Part shown: positions 1-9,388 of the stretch, in pieces | Layout of the letters: each line of letters begins with the position of its first letter | Position numbering within the stretch: position 1 is the stretch's first letter | Source: Lactifluus volemus | Lineage: Eukaryota; Basidiomycota; Agaricomycetes; Russulales; Russulaceae | Length of the DNA stretch: 27,054 nucleotides | Reading direction: 5' to 3' | NCBI GenBank assembly: GCA_022376515.1 | Contig: WTXI01000425.1 | Span: 1 to 27,054 of the forward strand | Position numbers and translations under genes: made by a program | The notes under the pieces: generated by a model | What the model saw: only the letters and a program-made list of their open reading frames with translations | Told to the model about the DNA's origin: nothing | The model's database searches: none

Positions 1-453
1 TGCTGTACATTTTCATTCACTGTTGAGTGAAAACCATTATGTGGCAGGAAGAGCGTACGGGACGTTATGATCCACGGTGGCCAGAGTGCAATCAGGACGA
101 CGCACAGGCCGACTAGCATTCCGCCTAAACTCCGAGCGTTGAGCGATGGCGCCATGATAGACGATCCGTTGACCAGAAGTTACACTCACAATCCTTCAAA
201 TGCCTGAGGGCTGCTGACCTCATGCACGAGGTGCCTAGAGCGAATATGACGACGCGCCCGGCGTGGACGACTTTTAGCGAGAGTATACCCACCGATCGAT
301 ATAAATCAGTGCGAGACCATCGTCTTGTGCGTCGCTTGAAGTTGGACGGAGATCAGTAATGAACCGATGCTGTTATCCCAGAATCACGTACATGAGATGG
401 TCGTCCCAAAGTTTGTCATACAATGTGCGCGGTTTGGAAATTTGTCCTGGCAT
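1..453 (-). CDS. Second LEU1 copy, 5' exons only (runs off the left edge)
   Basis: This is a duplicate of the first exons of the LEU1 gene at 9389-12110. The start codon is at 453-451. Exons read 392-453, 293-334, 190-234, 59-124 and the first two bases of exon 5 at 1-2. All splice sites (GT/AG) and phases match the native gene, with no stop or frameshift. Against the native copy I count six synonymous changes (for example GAC CAC to GAT CAT in the VDHNV motif) and two conservative ones (Ile to Leu, Thr to Ser). Introns differ more than exons. Only about 60 bp upstream of the ATG is shared, so this copy lacks the native promoter shared with eL29. Whether the remaining exons exist left of the window cannot be seen; it could be a second functional isomerase gene or a truncated one. 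Confidence 0.8.
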
Positions 454-564
454 GGTGATGACGAGTAGGGGGGCTTATCGCAGTTGTGATGAACCAGAGA
501 ATCGAGAAAGCTGGGGGGTGAGCTTTCCCTAGGAATAGCTGCTTGTTCCCATACATTTCTCGGC

Positions 565-595
565 CCTTAAGTACAGGAGTTGTAGCTACTTAAGG
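565..595. repeat. Perfect 9-bp inverted repeat at duplication junction
   Basis: CCTTAAGTA at 565-573 is followed by 13 nt and then its exact reverse complement TACTTAAGG at 587-595. It sits in the roughly 113-bp stretch (516-628) between the LEU1 and TFIIIC fragments, exactly where the native locus carries eL29 and the TFIIIC 3' end. Confidence 0.7.
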
Positions 596-627
596 AACCC
601 TGAAACGACGGTCTAAATCGGGTAACT

Positions 628-1075
628 AGAGATTTAGCAACATTCTCATCATGCATCGCATCAATCGTCACGAGCCTGTTCACCAAGTACGACTTTCCTG
701 CCGCCGTGATACCACAGAGGCGCGACCGATCGGATGGTTGAGATTTCGGAAGTATAGCTTTTGGTAACTTGGCTTTCTAGTCAACATCGTGAAACGGTAG
801 AGCGACACATGCTAACAATCTTGCCTGGGGATCTTGCCGCGGGTCGTAGCCAAATCGAACCATGGTATCTCTCCATGGGCCATCCCCAAAGACATAGCAA
901 GTTAACGGCAAAAGGACCTTTGAGCTGACAGTCACGGGCGTGAGAAATGTCCGAAGAATCTGGTGTATCGGGACGAACTTGTGAATTTCTCGAGCCTGGG
1001 CTGGAGTGAACTGGCTAAGTAGTGCAGCGCGAGTCCATATTGGTCGAGAACGAAAGTGCTGTGTTCACGCTGTAA
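628..1075 (-). pseudogene. TFIIIC subunit 5 internal fragment (duplicate)
   Basis: This stretch is nearly identical to 13508-13985 of the native TFIIIC gene and covers native exons 6, 7, most of 8, and the introns between them. Only about five substitutions are seen over the last 360 bp. The exonic ones (CGA to CGG, GGA to GGG, CTC to CTA) are all silent. It is broken: a deletion of about 26 bp in the exon 8 equivalent, near 690, shifts the frame, and a second deletion of about 9 bp removes the native exon 8 donor. The start codon, first five exons and last three exons are absent. Homology stops abruptly near 1075 inside the native intron 5 equivalent. Confidence 0.88.
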
Positions 1076-1745
1076 CCTGAACATCATTCATCATTAGCGC
1101 CACAGACATCACCTTTATTGTTCTTGGCATGTTTTCTGCCATGGGTTGCACGCTGCGAACTATGCGCACTCTTGAAGTCAGTGTGATAAGGTATGCACAT
1201 CATGAACTATCCCCAATATATGGAACTAACAAGGCCATCACAGTCGTTTCTCGCGTTCACTTTTATTTGATTTGGAGGCAGTATTGGACAGACAGTCGCT
1301 GACTGGAAGTCGAAAGTCAGGTCACGCGCATGTCGACTGACTAGTCAGTACGGTGGTCAAACGACCATCACTTTTCTCATCACGTGGTAATGCCACTATC
1401 GATCGCTTATCTGATCTTATCAGAGTTTTATCGTTGAATCGATAACTTCAATCCTAACCGCCGCCGCATTTAATTCAATCTAATCTGATTCAATCACCTT
1501 GCTTGCAAGGTCTATGCGCCCGTAATCATGCCCGCTGGGGTGACATGCGGTAATCAACTTACATCATCATTTTTCCTTTCTTGGCCTCCAGATCTACCTT
1601 TTTCGCACGTTTCGTCCTTTTTCGTGACGATAGCCTGCCTTTTCTGTTTGTTTGTTCCGCGCAAAAAAAACATATGCAATGGCCTCATTGAGTATGTTTT
1701 GTGACGAATATTACAACATTCCACTCATATTCAAGGTTCAAAAAC
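1076..1745. other. Stretch without a recognisable gene
   Basis: I see no reading frame with coding character, no RNA gene and no clear repeat here. It separates the TFIIIC fragment from the SKI2 relic. A T-rich tract and an A-run lie near 1590-1675. Confidence 0.5.
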
Positions 1746-3261
1746 CCTGTCTGGGAGGGTTGTGGTGCTTCGTGATGGTGCAACCATTTTGGGGTGTCTT
1801 GTCATCTGAGAAGTACCTCTAGCACTTCCATTGGTCCACTGCCGTCATACTCAAGGCCGCATTTACCCGTGAACAAGTCAAATTATTTTTCGTCCTCTCG
1901 CTGGTTGACTTTGAGACGAAAGAGAAAAAGAATGGTACCGGTCGCTGCAATTGTCTCGTGAGGACGCGATTCTCATCACCCTCATCAATAGATGTGGACA
2001 TCCATGCTGTGCCTCCCCGATGGCCTCCTTTGGCACAGAGTCTTGTCGTCGAAGACGGCGTGTACGAGGCAGCTGTTGTCCCGGTGACAAGCATCGCCCT
2101 TGTTACCACTCGATTCCTGAAGGTGATAACTGTGTTGACTTGCAACAACTTCTCATCGAATTGAATAGATCGAGATCGACGCGATATTGGAACGACAGCT
2201 GAAATCTCCTATGCAGGACGCGGTCTCACAACTTGGGGATCTCGCAAGTGAATGGGCTAGCTGCAACCATGTTCGGAGGTGGACTGGGCACGCGTCCGTT
2301 TGTTTGATTTTCAAGAGCTTCTTAGCAGAAGAAGTCGAGCGCCTTGACGGCATAGCGCGCATCCTATGTTAGTTCGAGCAACACGTATGTCTTCCCACGC
2401 TCTTCTCTCTTACGGGACTAATATTCGTGTTTAGTACAAAACCTTGCACGTAGAGCGGGTGCTGCGCAACAACATCACGAATCTCAAATCGACAATTTCT
2501 GATCAAAACCTCGAGTTGGTCCCCGACTATGAGCAACGGGTTGAGGTCCTGAAGGAGCCAAATTCCTTGAAGCGAATTCCACGGTCTCGCTAAAGGGCCG
2601 AGTAGCATGCGAGGTCAACCCGTTAGTTCTCACGCGCCTCATGCCTGACCTGGTTTCTAGATCAATTCAGTGAACGAACTGGTTCTCACCGAACTTATCT
2701 TGGAAAATACCTTGGCGATCTATGAACCCGAAGAAGTGGTCGCGCTTCTCTCCGCTTTCGTAAGAAAACTGATGTCGAGCCGTTGTTTCCACCGAGGCTT
2801 GGAGATGGTCGTGATACAAGATACATTAATGGGTATTCTGGAACGAGTCGCACAAGTACAGAATAGACACCAGGTCGCAGCCGACGAACATCGATGGTCA
2901 TTGAACTTTGGTCTGATGGAAGCCATTTATGAATGGGCCAAAGGGATGGTTGGTGTCTATTACAACTACGATTTTCCGAATTAAGGACGACTCATGAACC
3001 GATTCCAGCCCTTGGACCAACTGAGAGCTCTCACTGATGTCGCGGAGGGAACAATTGTACGTGTTATCACACGCCTTGACGAAATGTGTAGAGAAGTCAG
3101 AGACGCTGCTCGTGTCATTGGGGATGCCGTGCTTATGAAGAAAATGGAGGGGGCTCAGATGAAGATAAAGAGAGACAGTGAGTGTTTACCCTTCTCCCGA
3201 AGGTGTTGTACTCTAACGAATTTGTCAAACAGTTGTATTTGCAGCCAGTTTGTATTTCTAG
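1746..3261 (+). pseudogene. SKI2-type RNA helicase, 3' portion, decayed
   Basis: Pieces of the C-terminal half of a Ski2/Mtr4-family exosome helicase can be read in order across shifting frames. They are a GRVVVLRDG-like start near 1750, the insertion-domain segment QSLVVEDGVYEAAVVPVTS (about 2040-2090), [22 protein letters not shown] (2490-2556), NELVLTELILENTLAIYEP (2673-2730), EWAKGM (2930-2948), LTDVAEGTIVRVITRLDE (3031-3084) and the family terminus IVFAASLYF-stop after a GT-AG intron, ending at 3261. At least three frameshifts break it: near 2553, near 2763 and near 2820. The helicase RecA domains with DEVH-type motifs are absent. Family identity is strong and the pseudogene status follows directly from the frameshifts. 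The parent gene is not in this window. Confidence 0.85.
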
Positions 3262-3518
3262 TGTCGTACATCATCCAATGGTTGAAGGTGTGACGTCATT
3301 ATGCGATTCGCCTTGAATTTGAACAGTTTTGCCTACCGTGTTCCTTTATTCCTTTCGGTCATCATCATTGTATCAACCTGCGTCACCTAATGCAATATGT
3401 CCTCCCCCATTACCACCGATCAATCAACCTATCCAACTGGAGAGTCCACCCATCATGATAATTCTTGCAACGAGTCACCCAATGGATCTCAACACTATCG
3501 CCTCGAACAGGGCCCTCC

Positions 3519-4136
3519 TCAGCGTCGGCGTGTCAACCCTGAAATATACTTTTCCATGTCAGCTACAAGCTCAGGACCAAGGCGAGCAGCTAAGCTCATT
3601 CCGGGAAAGATTGAGATGCCGCCGTTCAGCATTCGTAAATCAAGTTTGACATCGACAGGCGACACATTTATGATTTTTTCCACTGTCGAGGGCTTCGGTG
3701 TCTGAATGAGAAGGCTATGCGGAACAGCTATCTGGAAGTAAGTTGTAAAAGTCTTGCGCAATCGTACTATTTGTCACTTGTTGATCATAGTCCAAGTCGC
3801 CGAGACCTGCCCGAAGTCTCGCCCCTCCACCAGCCTTTCCAGAACCTAGGAAGCGCAGAGCTGCAGCCGCAGCATCAGTAATCACGTCTTCGTTTTTGAA
3901 ACGCACTCACGCCTCCACGAAGAAAAATGGCAGACAGGCAGACAAAAGCGACAGGAACGCCGGCCATCCTCGGCGGACCCCGATAATATTCCTCCCTCGC
4001 TTCTCGAACTTGAGCTGGACGTCAGCAGCCTGAAGGGCGATGTTGTTACCCAGGAATTGTTTCTTTCCTGAAACGCCTCCGAGTCTTGTTTAACTTCCGA
4101 TGTTAGCTGTACACATTTTCTTGGCCAGTTTCCCAT
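3519..4136 (-). CDS. Hypothetical protein, tentative three-exon model
   Basis: The best supported part is the last exon, 3519-3731, which begins at IAVPHSLLIQTPKP and ends LTRRR-stop. It joins by a 46-nt GT-AG intron to an exon (3778 to about 3860) encoding LGSGKAGGGARLRAGLGDLD. Further upstream, 3909-4136 from an ATG at 4136 can be joined by a 49-nt intron in correct phase. However, a different frame of the same stretch (LQAADVQLKFEKRGRNIIGV) also looks protein-like and does not splice in phase, so the 5' part is uncertain. I do not recognise the family. It could be another decayed gene like its neighbours. A plus-strand frame with a true ATG (3397-3705) overlaps the last exon and is a weaker alternative. 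Confidence 0.33.
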
Positions 4137-4581
4137 GTTTAGCTTTGAAGAGACAGAACCGGAATCCGATTTTACACCCTGCCACTCTGTCTCGTCTCTT
4201 CTCGACTTGGGCCCCTCGACCTCTACACCCTCACTTTCGACGTCTTGTTCAATGTCGTCAACGCATTCTTCGCCCCGCGAGGTGACGGAGCCCCGACCAA
4301 AAAAGGTTCTACCACTGTCTTCGGAAGAGCGAAAGGCGCACTATGTGTGGTTAGATGGGATTATAGGACCTGCGTCTGGAATCCAAGAAAGCATAGGCAC
4401 GTCCAAAGCTTTCATGGAACATCAACGCGACGTCTACTATGATCGTCTTTGTCGCATCGCTGAACATTCTACGAAGGTGACGCGCTCGCAGCCTTCCAAT
4501 GAGTTCTTGTCCTGGCTAGGAAGTGCACCACCTTCTCAGGCCAAGATATCACCCACTACGTCCCATACCTGGAAGAGATAG
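4135..4581 (+). CDS. Hypothetical protein, 148 residues
   Basis: A single open frame starts at ATG 4135 and ends at 4581. The N-terminal 55 residues are Ser/Thr/Pro-rich. Residues 55-110 are more ordered, with an RKAHYVWLDGIIGPASGIQ segment. No family is recognised and no signal peptide or membrane segment is visible. Its start overlaps the possible start of the divergent minus-strand model by two bases, so only one of the two may be real. Its place inside a region of broken genes makes a relic or chance frame possible. Confidence 0.35.
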   Translation: MFSFEETEPESDFTPCHSVSSLLDLGPSTSTPSLSTSCSMSSTHSSPREVTEPRPKKVLPLSSEERKAHYVWLDGIIGPASGIQESIGTSKAFMEHQRDVYYDRLCRIAEHSTKVTRSQPSNEFLSWLGSAPPSQAKISPTTSHTWKR

Positions 4582-4834
4582 GCAAATGAGTGCCAAAGCT
4601 GATGAAGACTGAATAGGACATATCAGTTGGAAAAGGGGTACTGTACACTACTTGAACAACCCTTCGATCAGACCATCTCACACGTTGATGAGAATTGCGA
4701 TGCCCATCTCTAATAGCCAATTCTATTGACCACTTCAGTTGTATAACTGGCGTCACGTGATAAGGAGTATTATGGCAAAGTCTGATGTCACTTTGTTGGT
4801 AACTGTTTCAAATACAGTACTGGACTCAGAACCA

Positions 4835-5389
4835 ATGAATCCAAATTTCCCCCCTTCCCCCATGGCTGCTCCTGCTCCTGCTCCTGGCCTTGCACAGCTC
4901 CAAGCAGCTGTCCAAGGAATTGTCAATGTTCTTGGCAATGTTGAACCCATTGTACAGGAGCTTGCTGCAATGCCAGGGCAGCTCCATGCACTTCAGGTGG
5001 CTTTTGGAGAATTTCAGGAGGCACTTGGGGAGCTTCGGAATCAGTATGAGTGCATTTTATTCTCTGATTGTCCTTCACCTCACCTCACCTCAGGATGGAT
5101 CAAATCCCAATGCAGTTGTATAATGCAACTGCGAATGATGAAACCCTCATCCACTACCCCCCTGACATTGAGCCAGGGGATGACCTGCCTCAATTTAAAG
5201 GGCAATTAAGGTCACTCACTGGTAAGCTCAGTAAAAGGTGCTACAAAGATGAGTCACTGATCCATTGCAGTTGCTCAATGCAATGCATTGATCAACCGCC
5301 TGGGGATAGATCCTGTACCTGCACATCATAATCTCAGGCGGAGACGACAGCACATCATGGAGTATCTTGGATGTGCCATGCAGGCATGA
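4835..5389 (+). CDS. Small coiled-coil protein of a mushroom multicopy type
   Basis: Exons 4835-5043, 5094-5221 and 5271-5389 join with GT-AG introns of 50 and 49 nt in matching phases to give 151 residues. Residues 10-20 are Ala/Pro-rich. About 20-70 form a likely amphipathic helix or coiled coil (LAQLQAAVQGIVNVLGNVEP and following). About 73-113 carry MQLYNATANDETLIHYPP, and the C-terminus holds ALINRLGIDPVPAHHN followed by RRRR. From memory, this arrangement (helix, then RLYNA-type segment, then a short helical tail ending in a YLG motif) is common in multicopy hypothetical proteins of Agaricomycetes; no function is known to me. In-frame ATGs upstream (for example 4772) are possible but lie before the conserved part. 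It is the only intact multi-exon gene in the left third. Confidence 0.68.
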
Positions 5390-5477
5390 AGACTTTGGGA
5401 AACAAGACCTGTTTATATTTGACCCGACTCATTTCTGCTGCGACTACTTCAACTCTGACGCTCACACCCTGTGTTGG

Positions 5478-6440
5478 GGTTCGTCATCCTTCTCATTGCC
5501 GACGGTCGAGCGTGCACTTGCGGAGATGGAGGGCGATGACGGCTCGGGGGCCGCCACGATGAGCATGGGGGTGGGCCTAGGCCGGCGCTCGGGCCCACCG
5601 ATTGTTTCATTCGCTTATTCTTTTTCCTTCTCCTTGTGTTGGCATTTCATCGCCTCTTCATTAGATCTGGCACATTCTTTCGCGCTGACGCACTTCACTT
5701 TGTTGACACTCTCTTGGACGAAGCTCTCCGTTTATCCTTAGCACTATCTGATCACGTCGACGCTCACGCACCTCTCAACCACACTGCTGGACCTTCCTCT
5801 TTTGCGTCAACCGCGAGTGTCAGACAGTGACTGAGTGGGCCAGCGAGGCCGCAGCTGGCGGTGAGGACACGTCGACGGGGCTACGGAAGATGCCGCGTGG
5901 GTCGCGGTTGGCACGTCGCGCGTTCTCGTCGTAGTTCTTCGCCAAAAGGCTTGTTCTGGCGTCGGGTTGTTGAGCGGTGGAAGCGGGTTCGGCTGTGCCA
6001 GAAATAACAGTCAACTCTCGTGCAAGTGAAAACAATGCGATATAGAGGGGCACGTACTTTGGGACCTTGGTCTGGCACGAGTGCCGCATAAAGCTTTCGA
6101 GCACCTGTTTCGCTCTCTTCATCAGCTCCGGCCTTAAATGAGAGATCGCGCTCCCAAGCTTCCCCCCACGCTTTCGCGTCAAAACCGTCACGTAGTACCG
6201 CAAAATTTCCCCAACTGTCCCACCCAGCAGGTACAACGATATGGTCACGGTCGAGCGTGTTTGGTTTGTGCGAAAACGGAAATGGGTTGTGTGCTGATGC
6301 GGCCGTGCCGTCAAGTAAGCCGTCGGATGCCGGGGCGGGAGGCACGAAGAGGACCTCCAATGCATATTGGCGTAAGACATTGAGTGTTGTTGGTTGTGTG
6401 GTCGTGTAGAAGAGTAGACGAAAGGAGTCGTGGCAAGGAA
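5478..6440. pseudogene. Dynein light intermediate chain fragment with inverted tail
   Basis: On the minus strand, 6059 to about 6440 reads a DLIC segment: LLFYTTT, VLFVPPAPASDGLLDG, HNPFPFSHKPNTLDRD, IVVPAGWDSWG, LRDGFDAKAWGEAWERD and RKLYAALVPDQGPK. A GT-AG intron (about 6032-6058 down to about 5997) leads to PNPLPPLNNPTPEQAF. A missing T in a T-run near 5948 then shifts the frame before LAKNYDENARRANRDPRG, and the piece ends near 5830. The next family segment, SSSFSLPTVERALAEMEG, lies on the plus strand at 5478-5560, upstream in coordinates. The tail is therefore inverted relative to the body. The N-terminal GTPase-like half is missing, with homology stopping near 6440. In an intact gene this protein anchors dynein heavy chain to cargo adaptors. 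Confidence 0.82.
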
Positions 6441-7520
6441 GGAAATGAGATTGAGGACAAATCGAGACGTCGTAGACACGGTGCGGATCCGTTCAAGAAT
6501 GTATCGGGAAGAAGAAACTCGTCATAAGGGAAATGAAACCAAAGCTGCGCCATCTGCGACGAGTGGGGGGTTTAAATAGAAAATATAGTAGTTGATGGCC
6601 AGTCAAGGGAGGATGGTGCCTTGCAGCGTACTGGATGATGCAGGGAGGGGCTCCGCGGATGGTTCAGTATAATGCTGGAGGTGTGCCTGCCCTACGTGGG
6701 AGAGAAAATCAGCGCTGGAGGAGGGTGCAATACAAAGTAGAGCGCAAACCTGGCGAGGAAGGCAGCGTTACGAATTCACTTTCGATACTCACGGCGATAC
6801 CTGAGGTCGACCTCGGCATGGAGTGCGTCTCTTCTCTAATCCTCCAAATCTCTTTCTGTTGGGATGCCGCGCTTGAGATTGGAATGGATGAAATCACGCT
6901 GAACGGTGAGTTTGTGTGCCATGGACGCCAACGCCGCCCGGCGATGCAAAGCGACTTGTAAGGCCTTCCGAGATAAACGCACGCATATATGGAGTTGGCG
7001 AATGTGGTGGTGATAGACCTGGGAACGGGCCGGATGGTGGGAGGTAGTCTGTGTGGGTGGGGGATGGCCTGCAGAAGGGCAAGGCATAAGGGTGCTCTGC
7101 AAGAGCACGGGGGAGCACGGCAGAAGGAACCGATGGGGGCTGGTTGTAGAGAGTTTCGTGGGAGGGGTCAGAAACTTGGTGTTGATCGTGTGGTCGGAAT
7201 AACGCTCAGGACACGAAGGGAGCTGCGACGATGACCATAAGCGACTGGGCTCGCATCAGAAGAAGAGTCGATGGAGTGAGGCGGAGTAGCATGTTGTGGT
7301 GGCCGATGGGGCGATTCGGCACGGGCTGTATTGAGCTGCGCTGGTCGCCGAGAAGTGCTCTGACGAGGCGTGGTGACGGCTCGGGCGTTTAATACAAGAA
7401 AGGTCGAGGCCGACAACGTCGGCATTTCTAGTCACAAATAGTCCGCGTTATTGATAGATAAGAATTGAATTGATTCAATTTACAGCGACTAAAACTGGGC
7501 ATGAGTGACTTTGGATCCTT
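6441..7520. other. About 1.1 kb without a supportable gene
   Basis: Several short frames exist on both strands, but none starts with ATG, splices convincingly and resembles a family. On the minus strand near 6780-6950 a phrase like RDFIHSNLKRGIPTERDLED, then a stop, then ALHAEVDLRYRRE has protein-like character. It may be a further decayed gene fragment; I could not identify it. Confidence 0.4.
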
Positions 7521-8402
7521 CTACGCCCAATCTCAAGTCTACGAGTATGTCATCTGCCACTCGATTCAATCTTCCTCCTGTATTATAGGTGACCATTACT
7601 CTGTCAACACAAAACTAAAAACAGGCCAAGAAATTGACTGACCAATATTCGATTGTTCGGGGCCCCTCTGTAATATGTGCATTAAGGTGATGGAGGAAGA
7701 GGACAGAAAGATGGCCGATCGCTGGCAAAAAGATGCTTACGGTATCCTTATTTTTGTGAGTCCTTACTATATCAGTCTTCACACTGGTGTGCAGCGGCGA
7801 CCAACGCGGGTACTACTTTAGACTGGTTTATTATCCGCTGCCGTCGCGGTATTCGTCTCGGTCTCGCCGACCCAAATGTATCTCGACCATCCATACTTGT
7901 CACTCACAATCTCCCTTCTCTCCTCCAAGATCAGCGGTCTGGGTCAACTCGCTTTGGTTCTTGAGTTTGGTCATCAGTCTTACATCTGTCCTGCAGGCGA
8001 CATTGTTACTACAGTGGGCGAATCAATACGTCACAGTCACTCAAAGTACTCAACCCTCGCGATACAAGTACAGTCTACATAAGCGAGCACCAACCCATGG
8101 ATTATTTACCAATAGGGTGGAAAGGTTCATCTCCCTTTGTTGGTTGAAGCGTTGCCCGCTTTGCTGCACCTGTCGCTGTTCCATTTCTCCCGGCTGGCCA
8201 TTTTTCTGATTAACATCAACAATACAGCGTTCAGTGTTGTGGTTCGGTGGATGAGGCTTGTGGGAGGATTACACGGATACATCACATTGATGCCAATCTT
8301 CTGGCACGATAGCCCTTGCTATTCGCCGTATCCTTCACCGACATGGCTCTTCTATAATGGGGTCCTATACATAGTCCTCCGAATTCGCTGGTTACTTGGG
8401 GG
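7521..8402 (+). pseudogene. DUF6535-family membrane protein gene, decayed
   Basis: A short first exon (ATG 7675 to 7755) encodes a KVMEEEDRKMADRWQ segment ending ILIF, followed by a GT-AG intron (7756-7821) and TGLLSAAVAVFVSVS. The reading then shifts frame to SAVWVNSLWFLSLVISLTSVL and YSLHKRAPTHGLF, and shifts again near 8130 to LVEALPALLHLSLFHFSRL, HGYITLMPIFWHDSP and LFYNGVLYIVLR. These are the ordered landmarks of the DUF6535 membrane protein family, including two hydrophobic segments. At least two frameshifts make it a pseudogene. The 250 bp from 7521 through exon 1 is closely similar to 17606-17905, so the two share recent ancestry. Confidence 0.82.
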
Positions 8403-8738
8403 TATGACGAAGAGCGTCCAAGACACTGGTTCGCAATTGTGGAGGGAGATCGGCCATATCCTGACATCGATATTGCACTGGATGACGACGGCATACCTTG
8501 TTCAGTCGGCATCAAGGTCTCCTACTCCAATCCTCCTGCTGATGTCGAGAATCACCCCATCGATACGCCCGCAATCTCCTCCAACCCACCACCTTCCACA
8601 TCCGTCCCTCAGCTTGCCTTCGCTTTATCTACCGTCCCTCTACAATGTAGTGTAGATCTCGGTGTTGTCCCTCCTTCCACTGTACCTCAGGCTGACAATG
8701 TATTATCACCTATCACATTAGGTTCGAGCCCGGATTGA
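8403..8738 (+). other. Open frame after the DUF6535 relic, unknown
   Basis: A frame open from about 8391 reads YDEERPRHWFAIVEGDRPYP, then IDIALDDDGIP, then a Pro/Ser-rich tail to a stop at 8738. The first part looks like real protein sequence, but I recognise no family, and there is no convincing start. It could be the end of the DUF6535 relic or part of another gene fragment. Confidence 0.25.
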
Positions 8739-9077
8739 GCAAGAGATCTTTGATCCTGGATACATTCCGTCGCCCGAAGCCGCTAATTGACCATCGACGA
8801 CCAAATCTCGGCCGGCTAACGGTAACGATAACGGTAACGTGGTCCCAATATTGGATGCCGACGGCAAAATTTGACCAGTTTCATCTCTTATTAGGTCGAC
8901 TGGAAGGGGAATAATTGCAACCCTTCGATTGTCTTCCGCATTGTCGCTGTGCTTGCGTCTGTGTACGGCACCACTACCAAAAGAGTCACTCTTCCCAGGT
9001 GACAAAGGTGAAGAAGGTTCCCGCGTGACACTCCTTGTCTTCATCTTCGCAAGGCTGTCCAGAAAAGTCGGAATCAT
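8718..9077 (-). CDS. Hypothetical protein, 119 residues
   Basis: An open frame runs from ATG 9077 to a stop at 8718. It is rich in Ser, Arg and Leu, with a PLPVDLIRDETGQILPSASN segment and a TTACCG-type hexamer repeat (about 8818-8840) encoding an LPLSLPL stretch. No family, signal or membrane segment is recognised. It overlaps the end of the plus-strand frame at 8403-8738. It may be spurious. Confidence 0.25.
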   Translation of the reverse strand: MIPTFLDSLAKMKTRSVTREPSSPLSPGKSDSFGSGAVHRRKHSDNAEDNRRVAIIPLPVDLIRDETGQILPSASNIGTTLPLSLPLAGRDLVVDGQLAASGDGMYPGSKISCSIRART

Positions 9078-9388
9078 AATAAGATAATAACGCTTCACTA
9101 TCCGGTCGTTTTGTCTGTCCTAGTCGTACCTCTTGAAATGGGCAAATCTGACCGACGTGGTCGGGATAAGTATCGAGACGATTGAATAATAGAATATACT
9201 GCTACCCACCAATGGTTTCCGCAAGAAATGAGACTGGAAGGAGTATTAGGACGTTGGTAGACACATGGCGTTAAAAAGCAAATGACGCTTGTGTGTGTGA
9301 TGCGATGATATCTCTGCTCTTGTCTGGTCGCATTTAACAATTTGTATTCTTACACAGCACAGTAATCAATTCAATTTACCCTCCCCGC

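Noticed and set aside
5636..5830. Plus-strand frame reading LDEALRLSLALSDHVDAH
   Set aside because: No family match and it lies at the DLIC inversion junction; not enough evidence for a gene.
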